Position numbers and translations under genes: made by a program
Assembly (NCBI GenBank): GCA_019925105.1
Contig: JAHGAU010000014.1
Span: 62,001-126,000 of the forward strand
Reading direction: 5' to 3'
Origin: Niebla homalea
Lineage: Eukaryota; Ascomycota; Lecanoromycetes; Lecanorales; Ramalinaceae
DNA: 64,000 nt
Shown here: positions 37,999-48,538 of the stretch, one piece after another
Position numbering within the stretch: position 1 is the first letter of the stretch
Layout of the letters: the number at the start of each line of letters is the position of its first letter
The notes under the pieces: model-generated
What the model saw: only the letters and a program-made list of their open reading frames with translations
Databases searched by the model: none
Told to the model about the DNA's origin: nothing

Positions 37999-39818
37999 TC
38001 AATGCACCCCGTTCGCTCCGTTCATACCCCCATTTGCCTTGCCACCCTCGATCTCACAGAACGCTTTGAACGTCACGAACTCCTCCCCAGTCGCTTCCAA
38101 TATGCATTCCGCACCCGCCCCGACAAACACCACACCTCCCTCCCCCACGATCTCCTCCTTTGCCCCTACTTCAAATCTTCCTTCCCCCTTCGTTACGATG
38201 AAGATACTCGGTCCCCCAATCCCCTCGAACGTGGCCTTTGCCCCCTTCTTCATCAGATCTGTCTTGACAACAGCAAATTCCTCAATAGGCGGATCATACA
38301 GGATAGATGAGGAAGAGGAGGAGTACGCGGTGGTGTTGAGGGTAACATAAGGATAGTCCGTGGGTGTCATCTTCTGTTCCGAGGGCGGGGAGTAGGAGTA
38401 GGTCAGCATCGAGGTGAGGGTGGGGATGTCCTTGTGTTTCGGGGTGAAGCCGGCGCGGACGACGTTATCGGAGGAGGCCATGCATTCAATGATATCTAGA
38501 TATACATGTTAGACCAGATCGAAGTGGTGTAGATTACTCGGATAAGGAGGAATATGCGAGTGAACGAGTTGGCAAAAACATGAGGTGAGAGCTGCGTCTG
38601 ATCGCAAGGAGATGATGATGTGGATGGGAAGGGAAGAGAGAGTACGGTGGTGGGAGCAGGTTTGAGGAACATACCACCAGATAAATAAGCATGAATGTCA
38701 TCTGCCTTCAAGAACATGGCTTCCCCGACCTCCAGCTTCACGTAGTTGCAGAAGAAGAGCACGAACAATCCAATATCACCCTCAAATTGCCCATTCAGCC
38801 GCACCACCAATTCCGCCAGCTCTTTACCTGTGTTGCTTGGGCCTCCGCCACCCGCGAACCTCTCCCCGTCTTTCTCCGCTGACGCGACCAGCTCTTTTGC
38901 AGCTGCGGCTATTGATGTGGCTTCACTTGTCATCAAGACCTGGAAGACCTTTTGGAGCGCTTTCTTGTTCTTCTCAACCTGCTCGGGGGAGGTGTCGTTT
39001 TCGTGCCCTGACACGGTAGTGGTGAAAGCTCTTGAGTTGTCTTCGCCGACAAGAGCGCGGAGAGATGGCACGCTGATGAGGAAGTGGGATAGTTCGTCGA
39101 GGGGCCGGAAGCCGCAGAGCCCTTCAAACGGGGTGATGGCGATGGTCATTTCGGGTTTGTGGTTGTCGTCTACACAGACCTCGATTGTCAGCCCGCCATT
39201 ATGTTGCTCGTGGCCCTTCAGTCATGTTGTAGTTACGAACCAGGGTAATTCTTCGAGTCTTTTGCATGCAGCTCCCCCGCCAGTTTCTTGTTTGGATGCG
39301 CCTGGATACTGAGTGCTTTCCGTATGCTCAGCACTTTGAACAAAAAGGGCAGCTTCCCGCCGTATCTCTCAGTGATGGTAGTGGACATGAGGGACTGATT
39401 GTCTTGGACCATGTCGAGTAGCGTGCGTCCTGTTTGGACATCCTTGGACGGGAGGGATGGGTGAGTGCCCATCCACAGCTCGGCATATGGTTTCTGATCA
39501 TCGATGGAGACATTGGACGAGGGTGTAGCGGAGGCATAGCGAGCGGCGGCGGAGGTGGTACCGAGCTTCCCTGGAAGAGGAAAAGATGGTCAGATGCAGC
39601 ACGAAAGGAGTTCTCGATAGAGGACGAAGGTGCCTGCGAGTGGGGGAGGAGGGGAGAGTGGGAGAGGGGGAGAGGGGGAGAGGGGGAGAGGGGGAGAGGG
39701 TAGTAAGCAGTTATTCACCCCAGTCGTAGCTATTGACTCCTAAAGGTAATTTAGTTCATTGCGCTTGAAGCTAGGAGGAAGACCTACCACATTGGAGTCT
39801 TATCAATGGGGCTTGCAT
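37999..39818 (-). CDS. manA: Mannose-6-phosphate isomerase (PMI)
   Basis: Five exons: 39818-39788, 39739-39719, 39570-39241, 39169-38675, 38495-37999, giving 457 residues. It interconverts fructose-6-phosphate and mannose-6-phosphate, feeding GDP-mannose for cell-wall mannan and glycosylation. The hallmarks are [38 protein letters not shown] (zinc-binding Gln and His), DDNHKPEM (Glu ligand), FEGLCGFRP and [20 protein letters not shown] with [10 protein letters not shown]. Exon 2 is only 21 bases and encodes the conserved VNSYDW. Intron 2 carries a CCCCTCT pyrimidine repeat. Every junction restores a family motif. The C-terminal tail ends NGVH. Confidence 0.95.
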
Positions 39819-40148
39819 CTTTAATTTTGTGTGAAAATCTCAGGAAGGATGCTTGCGATTGAGCATCAAATCAGTTCTATTGCGAAGTGAGGGGTGGGAC
39901 TTGGGGTCCAAAATTCGGTGGAATTCTTGGCACTGGCATGCTTTCTTTAAGGTGGTAAATTTTCATTCTCACAACGACGCATACCCATTCGCTACGTAAT
40001 TTTGTGTCACACAACACCAGTCGCATAGAGATAAATGTTCAATATTTATTATCTGTGAGAAAATGTGGCTCTACTAGTGGCTTGGCAAGCACACACATAT
40101 ATATCCTCTACTTTCTAACACTAGTTTTACTCCTCAGTAGCCTGCAAA
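39819..40148. promoter_or_regulatory. Divergent intergenic promoter region
   Basis: About 330 bases, AT-richer than its flanks, between PMI (minus) and the F-box gene (plus). It should hold both promoters; no named site was recognised. Confidence 0.35.
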
Positions 40149-41617
40149 ATGTTTTGGGATTCCCTACCCGTAGAGATTCAAACGCATATCCTAGAAACCC
40201 TTGTTCTTCATGGAGATTCCGCTCGGTACGCCTCAATATGTCGAGCATGGCAAACAATTATCGAGCAAAGGATTTTCGCTCGCCTTAAAGTTACGCAATC
40301 ACGTCTTGCTGGCTTCAGCGACATTGGCTATCGCCATCGGCATTTGGTGAAGTATATATGGTTTTCCATAGAGCCCTCTGAGTACCATTGTCCACGTTGC
40401 GGAGGCGTGTGGGTCTCTAATTGGCATCAAGTTTCTTCCAAAACTATCAGGAAGGCGATCCAGGATTTTGTTATCCACTTGAGTATATGGGAACCAAGCG
40501 GCAGCTTGTTACTTGATATCAGCGTCAAGCCTCCAAGCGCCTTGATGCATTCTTCCAGTATCATCCAATATGGGCCTCCTGTTATTTCAGAACCGAAGAA
40601 GGACAGAATCATTCAATGCTCATATTGGCTCCACGATACAAACCTCCGGGGTCTGGCTGCGTATTTATTCAATTACACCACCAACGTTAGGGAACCCGAG
40701 CCCGAACCTAGCCAAGAAATGCCAAAGGCGAGAGCTGTCACAAGCCTCCTCCTGCGCCGTCAAACTCGCCATCCTTGGAAGTCAGAAGCACTCGAAGACC
40801 TTCTAGACCTTCTTCCCGAGGTCCACGAAATCCATTACGAACCTTGGAGAAACTGGCGTCGAATGGAGGAACGACCCACCAATACAAGTAAGGCTCGAGA
40901 CACGTTACCCTAGACATAGATTTCTGCTAAAGCTTTGTAGCTACAATGCGGCTATGCAAGTCACTTAGATCTGATCGATTGAGGCGAATGGTGATATTTG
41001 AGAACTTCCATGGCAATAACCCGGCCATGTCCTCAGCAGTACAAGCCGCAGAGATTGACACCGCTTACGCCCTTGTCGAAGCCAGTCTCGGGCTTGAGCA
41101 TCTCGCAGCATCGTTCGTTTCAGATGCTTCACATTTCTTTGATGCATGTCAAAAATGGAACATTTGGCCCAGGCTGGAATCGCTCGCTCTGACCTCGAAC
41201 CTTCTCAAATCTCAACAGCAGTCTGCCTATATCAACGATCTTCTTGAAACGATTGCGCTAGTAGCCATGAAGATGCCAAGGCTAAAATCGATGGAGCTCT
41301 GGAATGGCAGGGCTGGGTTGGCGGCTGTTTTCCAATACCAAATATTGGAAAGTGACTGCACTGCTAAGATTACTTGGCGAAGTACTTGGGATCTACCACT
41401 GGAGCCCCGTGTTCTGAAAGCATGGCAAGCTGTGGCATCCGAGCGGGTGGACTGCAAGCTTCAGGTCGTTACAGAGATATTGGACGCCAATGTCGTTATC
41501 TCATCTCATGGCGATGCTATCCGTTACCTGATGCTTCTGAATACAGTCATTCATCCCGTTTCGTTGTGGCAGATCCAAAAGGAGACTGCTTATCAAACTA
41601 AGTCTAGGTATCCGTAA
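40149..41617 (+). CDS. F-box protein
   Basis: Two exons: 40149-40887 and 40941-41617 around a 53-base intron (GTAAGG donor, CTAAAG branch, TGTAG acceptor), giving 471 residues. The N-terminus MFWDSLPVEIQTHILETLVL and YASICRAWQTIIEQ is a fungal F-box that would bind Skp1 in an SCF ubiquitin ligase. The rest resembles the long lineage-expanded fungal F-box proteins, with a CPRCGGVW zinc-ribbon-like motif near residue 80 and Leu-rich segments (ALTSNLLKS, MPRLKSMELWNG) typical of degenerate leucine-rich repeats. The substrate is unknown. It marks the border between the housekeeping block and the accessory region. Confidence 0.8.
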
Positions 41618-42308
41618 ACTTTCAGGACCCTTCGGTACGAGGACAACCACGCTGTCTTAGATAGCACCAACCCTGGCACAGATCGGCTGGTTTACCGTGA
41701 TTTAGAGGCTCTGATTTGTAACGCACTCTCTCTCGCTTGCAACAACAACAGCAGCAACAGCACCAGCATCAGCATGTAAGTTATGCTTTGATGCAGTGCA
41801 CCTTTACGTTTCTTTCTGTCGTAAAGCCTTACACCATCGTGTCTAAGCTGAGCATATCATGGTATTACATCAAGATACGCAGAGGGCAAAGCATAATCAC
41901 AGATTCCCTGAGGCCCCATGCCCGAATCCAGTTCCGTAACGATCTTTCCTGAGCATAAATTGGCTAATCGTTCGTTTGTAGGGCTTCCCCGGGTCCGCAC
42001 GCCGTGGGTGGGCGCCGCTCCCGCCGCTTGGCCATCAGGGCCTTGAGGGCGGAATTGGTGATGGCCGATGACAACTGCAGGGAGGTATCTTGCTCATACG
42101 CCGGTGAGTCTCTTGAAGTGGGTAGAGATACTCGATACTAGGAGCGAGTGGGATGATCTCGTCAAAAACAATACGACTCGCTTGGCAATCGCTGCAGTCA
42201 CAAGTGAGAAGTGTTTTTGCTGGTTATAATTGACGAGACACCAACTTTCTTAATCATGCTGTGAAAGTGTACACCCTCATCACCACCGTACCTGTCGCAA
42301 CGACCCTG
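41618..42308. other. Intergenic region with a CAA/CAG microsatellite
   Basis: About 690 bases. A short CAA/CAG run lies at about 41739-41775, and a GC-rich block follows at about 41985-42060. No gene was recognised. Confidence 0.35.
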
Positions 42309-43439
42309 TCAGTCGCCCACCCAATCATCAGAAGAAGACTCGGCATCATCCATCTTCTCCCGCCGCTCCACCAAAGGCTTCTGTCCCCAAATCACCACCT
42401 TCGGCACCACCCTCGCCACACCCTTCTGACTCATCATCAATCCAAACTCAAGATCCTTCGCCAACCCCTCGCCTTTCTCCCCACCACCTTCTGCTTTGCC
42501 CTCTACCTCCTCCTGCATGACCAAGAACTGCAAACTCTGCAAGAATCCCGCAATGCTCCTCTCCCCCTCAAACACCTCCTTCCCCACCTCCTCAAACCCG
42601 ACCGCTCCGAACGTATCCTCCAACTTCCTCACCCACCTCAGCCCCTCAAAACTCGCCTTCTCCTGCATCCGCTGGAACCGGGTGAGGTCCTCCGCTCCGG
42701 CGCCCCCACCATCGCCCCCCACCACCCCAGCCCCTTCCACATCCAACTCATCCCACTGCATCCACCCCCCCGGCCGCAGCATCTCCCACGCCTTCCTCAG
42801 CACCGGCATCGCATCACCGCCGCGGATGACCAGCAGCGCGAGACGCAGGTGCACCACGTCGTACGCGCCCTTCCAGCGCGGAGGAACGCCGGCATCATCA
42901 TAGATGTCCCACTCGCGCAACTCCATTCCGCGGGGCAAGGGGGCCCCGTGCGGGGCCTGGGCGAGAGAGATATCGGATGCGGTGATGCTGACATCATCGG
43001 CGTTCGGGTCGTCGTCGGCGCCGCGGGCGGGGGACAGGAGTTGCAGGAGGGAGAGGGCCCAGAAGGCGGTGCCGGTCGCGAGGTCGTGGATGCGGAGCGG
43101 GCGGACAGTCTTCTGTTCGGATGGTGGGGGCGATGAGGCCGAGCCGGTCGGTAATGATGAGGGAGGAGGGTTGGAGGATGATGCGATTCTGGGATGGAGA
43201 GGAGCCAGAGCCTTGGCTATTGCGGGATGGAGCAGGAAGCGGAGGTCGTGTTGCCAGAGAGCGTGTTGGGCGATCAGGCGGGCGGTGGAGAGGGGAGAAC
43301 GGGAGAGTGGGTAGGTCGTGGGTGCTGAGGAGGTCGGCTTGAGGTCGGAGCTTTTCGCGGGCTTGGGAGTTTCCGGAGTTTCATAAATTGACCCTGGGGG
43401 GGGCATGGAAAGAATATTGTAGGCTTGGGGTGTCTGCAT
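42309..43439 (-). CDS. LaeA-like SAM-dependent methyltransferase
   Basis: A single exon of 376 residues, starting at the ATG of MQTPQAYNILSMPPPGSIYE. The open frame extends 54 codons upstream but without coding character. The SAM-binding motif I is HDLATGTAFWA at 118-128, followed by the acidic loop ITASDISLAQAP, the YDVVHLRLALLV strand and MLRPGGWMQWDELD, as in the LaeA/velvet-associated group of fungal methyltransferases. Gly-rich and Pro-rich insertions occur around residues 90-110 and 270. LaeA-type proteins act as global regulators of secondary metabolism, but many paralogues have unknown targets. It lies at the left edge of the accessory cluster. A related N-terminal fragment sits at 62879-63211. 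Confidence 0.75.
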   Translation of the reverse strand: MQTPQAYNILSMPPPGSIYETPETPKPAKSSDLKPTSSAPTTYPLSRSPLSTARLIAQHALWQHDLRFLLHPAIAKALAPLHPRIASSSNPPPSSLPTGSASSPPPSEQKTVRPLRIHDLATGTAFWALSLLQLLSPARGADDDPNADDVSITASDISLAQAPHGAPLPRGMELREWDIYDDAGVPPRWKGAYDVVHLRLALLVIRGGDAMPVLRKAWEMLRPGGWMQWDELDVEGAGVVGGDGGGAGAEDLTRFQRMQEKASFEGLRWVRKLEDTFGAVGFEEVGKEVFEGERSIAGFLQSLQFLVMQEEVEGKAEGGGEKGEGLAKDLEFGLMMSQKGVARVVPKVVIWGQKPLVERREKMDDAESSSDDWVGD

Positions 43440-43971
43440 GATTGACGTCCCTGACTGAAAGCAACTGAGGGTTGATGCTGACTTTCCAGGTCGGGTCAGG
43501 ATTACGAATCTGAACCGCAAACACAAACATGAGCGGGTGACTCTACTTGTTGGTTTACTGTGCCCTTGTACGACTCGGTCGTTGCAGGTGCAAACCCCCA
43601 ATGTATCAGTTCCGCGGCTCAGGAATCGCGAATCCGCAGCAACTCATACTATTGAAATATGTGGACGGACACGCCAGACGGCTCATTGGGTGACTTTGCA
43701 AGCGGATGAATCGTTGATCCGAAGAGCCTATTCTGCCCCTGAGACAAGGATGATTCAATCAATTGTCCAATCAAGGGTATTCCGACTGTAAGACCAGTGA
43801 TTCTTGCAGCTTTAATCGAACGTGGACGACATATTACGAGCTTCACTTGGGCGAGACGGCGATTTGTCTACAAGACCAGAGGAACTTCATTATTCATTAT
43901 ACTGGCAACTTTGACCTGGGAATCAGATCCTACCAATGCCCCACGATCGCGTCGCTCGAGATGTCAAGCGT
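43440..43971. other. Intergenic region
   Basis: About 530 bases holding the methyltransferase promoter and the 3' region of the rhodopsin-domain gene. Nothing else was seen. Confidence 0.3.
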
Positions 43972-45402
43972 CTACACTAAGTGGTCTGAATCTCGGCTTC
44001 CACCATTCGAACTCCCCTCATGGCCCTCCACAAAATAGTCGGTCCTGACATGAATTCCACTATCGTTTTTGACTGGTAAGCGCGGCGTAGGACGCGCATT
44101 TGGGCGTGAATCATTCTGAGCACGGTCCGTAAGCTCAACAAAACCATGTTCCCCTTGCTCAGCATTAGAGAATGAGCCCAACTTGTCACCTTTCTTCTTC
44201 CCTCTCCTGTAAGAGTCCCATGAGTATGATCCCTTGTACTGCTTGGATGGAGATGCGTTCTTGGCACTGTTACGGTTAGGGCGATTGACCGAGCCGAAGA
44301 GAATCAGATTTAGTATTGGGCGGAGAGAGGGAAGACATGCTACATCATTTGTTCTTCAGTAAGGTTGCGAGGTTGGGAGTACTGCGACTCAGACTCACCA
44401 CAAGTGATGCCTATATGGCTCTCAACGGCTGTCCATACCTGCGTGTTCACAAAGTTCCAAGTGATGTCTGGAGACTTGAGGTCAAGGTTGATTATGAATG
44501 TGAAACGCGCTATTGAAACGCAGACTACGCTGTGCTGGGGGTCAGAACGACTCCTTGCTTATGGAGTGCAGACTTACAAGATGCCAAGCACAAAAATACT
44601 GCTGAGCGCCAGCTTCTGAGCTCGAGGAAGCTGTAGTCTCCAGATGTACGGCATTGGTAGTACGAGAATTGCAGCATCAGTGATAATGTTCGGGATAGAA
44701 TTCCCGTCAAAGAAGTGATTGACGTCGACAGTACATTTGAAGCTATCTGGAGCGGTGGTAGGATCGAAGCGCATCCAGAACGCATTGACAGGTTGACATT
44801 GAAAGATAGTAACCAGAATCTAGGTGAATTTCAATACGAGACATCTGAAAAGTTTGGGCTCCCTTCAACTTACCACAGCAACGCTCCAAGCACTGACTAT
44901 TCCTGTAAGCACATATATTGGTATGCGGATGTTGCTCGTTTTGAACAAGCGCCAATAGAAGGCCAGCAAAGAGAACTTGACACTGCAGATGATGCAGGTG
45001 TAGCTGATTTCCGAGACGAAGAGGCCTTTGGCCCAAGCGACGGCAGCATCTGGCTTCCCAGCCCAGATGTGGCGTCCAAGACCATGGTCAACCACTAAAG
45101 GACTTAGCGGGGGCGATCAGAAAAGAACCATGCACTTACTATACGTAGTCGATACTAACATCATGGTGGCTGCCGCTGCCTATGTTGAGGTCAGTGACTG
45201 AAGAGCCAGAAGTTGATTACCATCATACTATAGCGGGCAACATGAGCCAGTCATCCCACCAGTATGGCTGGCGTGTTAATCGTCGCGCGGTGAATCGTAG
45301 GCATATTGCCAGTACTGCAAGTATAAATGTCGCAATGTTCACGCCCAGGATTCGAGGGACCTGAGTATCCTGCAAGTCGATGCCTGGAGGGGGACCATCC
45401 AT
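43972..45402 (-). CDS. Rhodopsin-domain integral membrane protein, copy A
   Basis: Six exons: 45402-45229, 45179-45140, 45094-44874, 44819-44578, 44529-44399, 44339-43972, giving 391 residues; all phases agree. It belongs to the fungal rhodopsin-domain (SAT5/PTH11-like) membrane proteins: seven predicted membrane segments, RFTARRLTRQPYWWDDWLML, DHGLGRHIWAG, FQCQPVNAFW, NIITDAAILVLPMPYIW, WNFVNTQVWTAVE and ACLPSLRPILN. The cytosolic C-terminal tail (110 residues) is basic then acidic. Members occur often in biosynthetic clusters, but their function is not established. Its paralogue at 59475-61048 has internal exons of identical length. Introns are 45-59 bases. Confidence 0.88.
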
Positions 45403-47335
45403 CCTGCGCCGGATTGTTGTGGGCGGAGTGATAACATTCGACCCTCAATCTCAGCAGTGAGCCTACTCATGAAGTTCTAGCCATGACGTGAAGACGGCCC
45501 CTACACAATGCTTATATGTTTTGGAAAGAATGCTGAAATCTTGCAGTAAGCCTACTTACGAAGCATCTTGCGACGTAAGGTACCGGCGGCACCCAATAAT
45601 ATCTGCTTCGGAATGGATTCGCGCCCCACAGAAGATGCCTTAAATAAGAGGTCTAAACAGCTAGTACCCTATCAAAACAGACCCTATAAGCAGCAGCCGC
45701 TCGGGACAACGAATCGGTTTCACATAAAGACATTCTCAGGCATGCAAAGAGAAGTCTGCATAGGGTCCGAGAAAGAACTCACAGGTACGTAAGGTAGTGA
45801 GGATCTTTTCAGCTGCAATGCGAGAGTGGTCTTACAAACGGTGCATTGCAGCAGGGCATGCAAGTCCGAGAAGCGCAAATTCCCGATTGGCTGGGTAGGG
45901 AAGTATTCTGTTGGGGTGGACGGAAGTTGGAATGTAATTGACACCATTTGACAAACATCATGCCAAGACCAGGGAGATACTTCTGGATCGTGATATGTCT
46001 AGTTGATATTACGGGGAGAATCATCGTGGCATCGAGCCTGGATTCAGACAGCTAAAATTCCCATGATCTTTCAGGCGCATGGTGTCAGGCCACTGTCACA
46101 ATTTCTTGCTATTGGTTCCGTATTGGGGCGGAGTATATAATTTTCCAATGCGGTGGAGATCATGATTCATTGAAAAAGTTAGCCGTCGGGGCTTGAGCAG
46201 AATTAGAGAATTCCACACCGTGGAATTCTCTGAGAAGAACTGCAGTTTAGTGGTCGCTTAAAGTGATGTACCGAGAAAGCTCGCCGCTAATATGCATGGT
46301 TGAGGCTGGCGACCTCTAGTAGCTGCGGGGTTGTGACGCATTCGTTGGCGATTCAGTCTGAAATTGGTAGGACGCTCAAGAGGATGGAGGGAACGGATTA
46401 TGAAGGATTCGGCTTGCATTAGGCTCGGATTCTGCCACATGAGTGCAGGATCCAGCTGCGCCTCGAGACGAAATGTCACATGTGAAACATGTGCTTAGGC
46501 TATTCCAGCTTGCTAATCACCTTGGAGAGACTAGACTCTGTGGTGGCCTGCTGGAGTTCAAATTGAGTTTCGAAGTGAGAAGATTTGCCGAGCTACCTCC
46601 CTGATGGGGTCTAGCTTTGTTATCATGGCTCCGTCACGATCCGACGTGCCGCAGTGCCCGTCTTCTCAAGTTCTCTCACCGTCTTCCCCACTGGCCATGT
46701 GGCATCATCGTTTCGAATCTATTTCGTATGTGAATTTGACAAGTCCCGAGCCTCCCCACGGGGACGGGCTGTCGTACGTACTATGTAGAGCACACGAGCT
46801 GTGAATATTGAGTAAGCGTTGATTTGTGCTGTTGCTTTCTGTCCGGCCTCGCCTTCTGATGGTTCACACTAACGAAGAAGGGTTCCAAGATCTCCCCCGG
46901 CCCCCGTTCGATCAATGATAAGTTGAAAATTAGGTCTCTGCCTTCTGCGTCATTTAGCTTGGCGATAGGCGTCTTGTGTCACTCAGAGTGGTACTGCCGC
47001 TCAATGGGCATGAAAATTGTATGGCAATCTTGGGGTTCTCTAGAAGTTTTGCGAGATTGTTTTACACATCGGTGTACGTTCGTACTGAGAGTATCGTGTG
47101 GGTCACAACGCGCCAACGAAGATAGCTTTTCAGGCAATAAACATGATGATGGACCCTTTCTTTCTGCATCTTAAAAGGGCGTGGCAGTCGCATTGGTTCA
47201 GGCTTTTTGGTGGTCGAAAACGCTGGCAATCCTGACGCACTAAAAACGGATTTGACATAAGCTCCTATCCCGTGCATGTGCCTGACATCTGCCCGCGCCG
47301 TGCAGCACGTATATCGCTCCTGCCACAGCTCAATA
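45403..47335. other. Intergenic region with a perfect palindrome
   Basis: About 1.9 kb without a recognisable gene. A perfect inverted repeat with 12-base arms (AGAGAATTCCAC / GTGGAATTCTCT, 3-base spacer) lies at 46205-46231. The remaining open frames are short and motif-free. Confidence 0.4.
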
Positions 47336-48261
47336 ATGGCGCCGCTGATCTTCTTCTCGCTCATTCTCCCCTTCTTGCCACAAATTGTTTTCTGTACACC
47401 ATTGTTTGCAATGGCCTCATTAACAGTTGTGTTGGTACCTGGAGCCTTCCATGTGGACTCCTCATTTGATATTCTGGGGGCAGAACTTCAACAAAAGGGG
47501 TACAATACACGTACCTGGGGGTTGATCACGGTCAACAAGCCTCAGGTCTCCATCGACGAGGACGCCAAGGCCCTGGCAGACGGGATCCTGAGGCCGCTCA
47601 TTGAGGAGCAGGGCAAGAACATCGTGCTCTACTTACATTCGTACGCTGGCTTCCCAGGAAGCGCTGCGATTGCTGGGTTGTCAAAGGCTGAAAGGGCCGC
47701 TAAAGGTCAACAAGGCGGCATCATTGGTCTAATCTACCAATCTGCTTTTATACCCAAGCCGGGCGACACTCTTTTACAGATGATCGGTGGCAATTATGCT
47801 CCTTGGCAGGCTCCAAATGTCAGTACCTTTCCCACCCAATCCTTGCTCATGACTCGACTACGTGCTGAACAATGCACCAGGAGACGACTGGGCTCGTCTC
47901 CGTCATTGATCCCCAGGGAACATTCTATGCCGACGTTCCGCAAACACTAGGCGTTGAAGCTGCGAACCAGATTTACCCTCAGTCCCTCTTGTCGTTCAAT
48001 TCACCCTCTGGACCAGTATATTACCAAGACGCAGCCTACAATGGACGTCGAGTGTATCTACATACAAACCAAGACCAGGCCCTTCCTCCCTTTGCACAGG
48101 ATATGTTCGTCAATGATAGTGGGGCTGAGTGGAAGGTCTTGAAGCTGGACACAAGCCATGGCCCCTTCCTCAGCGAGCCTGCTAAACTAGCAGGCATCGT
48201 TGACGAGAATGTGAAGAATTTCATTGCGAGCTTCAAGACTCGTAACGTCAGTGTGACCTAA
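47336..48261 (+). CDS. Alpha/beta hydrolase, cluster-associated
   Basis: Two exons: 47336-47818 and 47881-48261 around a 62-base intron (GTCAGT donor, CCAG acceptor), giving 287 residues. The fold is clear: VVLVPGAFH (oxyanion strand), Ser102 in LHSYAGFPGS as nucleophile, Asp225 in NQDQALPP and His254 in SHGPFLS. This is the small esterase/salicylate-esterase-like group. Starting at 47336 gives a hydrophobic N-terminus (MAPLIFFSLILPFLPQIVF) that could be a signal peptide. A start at 47411 (MASLTVVLVPGAF) would give a cytosolic enzyme and matches most family members better. A related hydrolase lies at the right edge of the window. It may hydrolyse an ester or process the cluster product. Confidence 0.85.
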
Positions 48262-48538
48262 GGTCTACTGCACTGTATAACGTATGCCGCCTGAGACGGT
48301 TGATAGCGCAGGAGGCACGAGGGTCACCAATGTAGGGGATTTGTTTGAATCTATCAGCTGGGCGCCAAGCCTATTTAATGTCAAGCATGCATTAGGCTAC
48401 ATCCCGAGCACCATAGGCCACGATTCCTCAAAGAACCTTCCATAATGAATAGGAGATCGTACTGCCATTCAAAGTCTTTCAAAGCTTTCTTACGCTGACA
48501 GTATGACCTTGCCAGCGCTGAAAGTGTGTAGCCCATCA

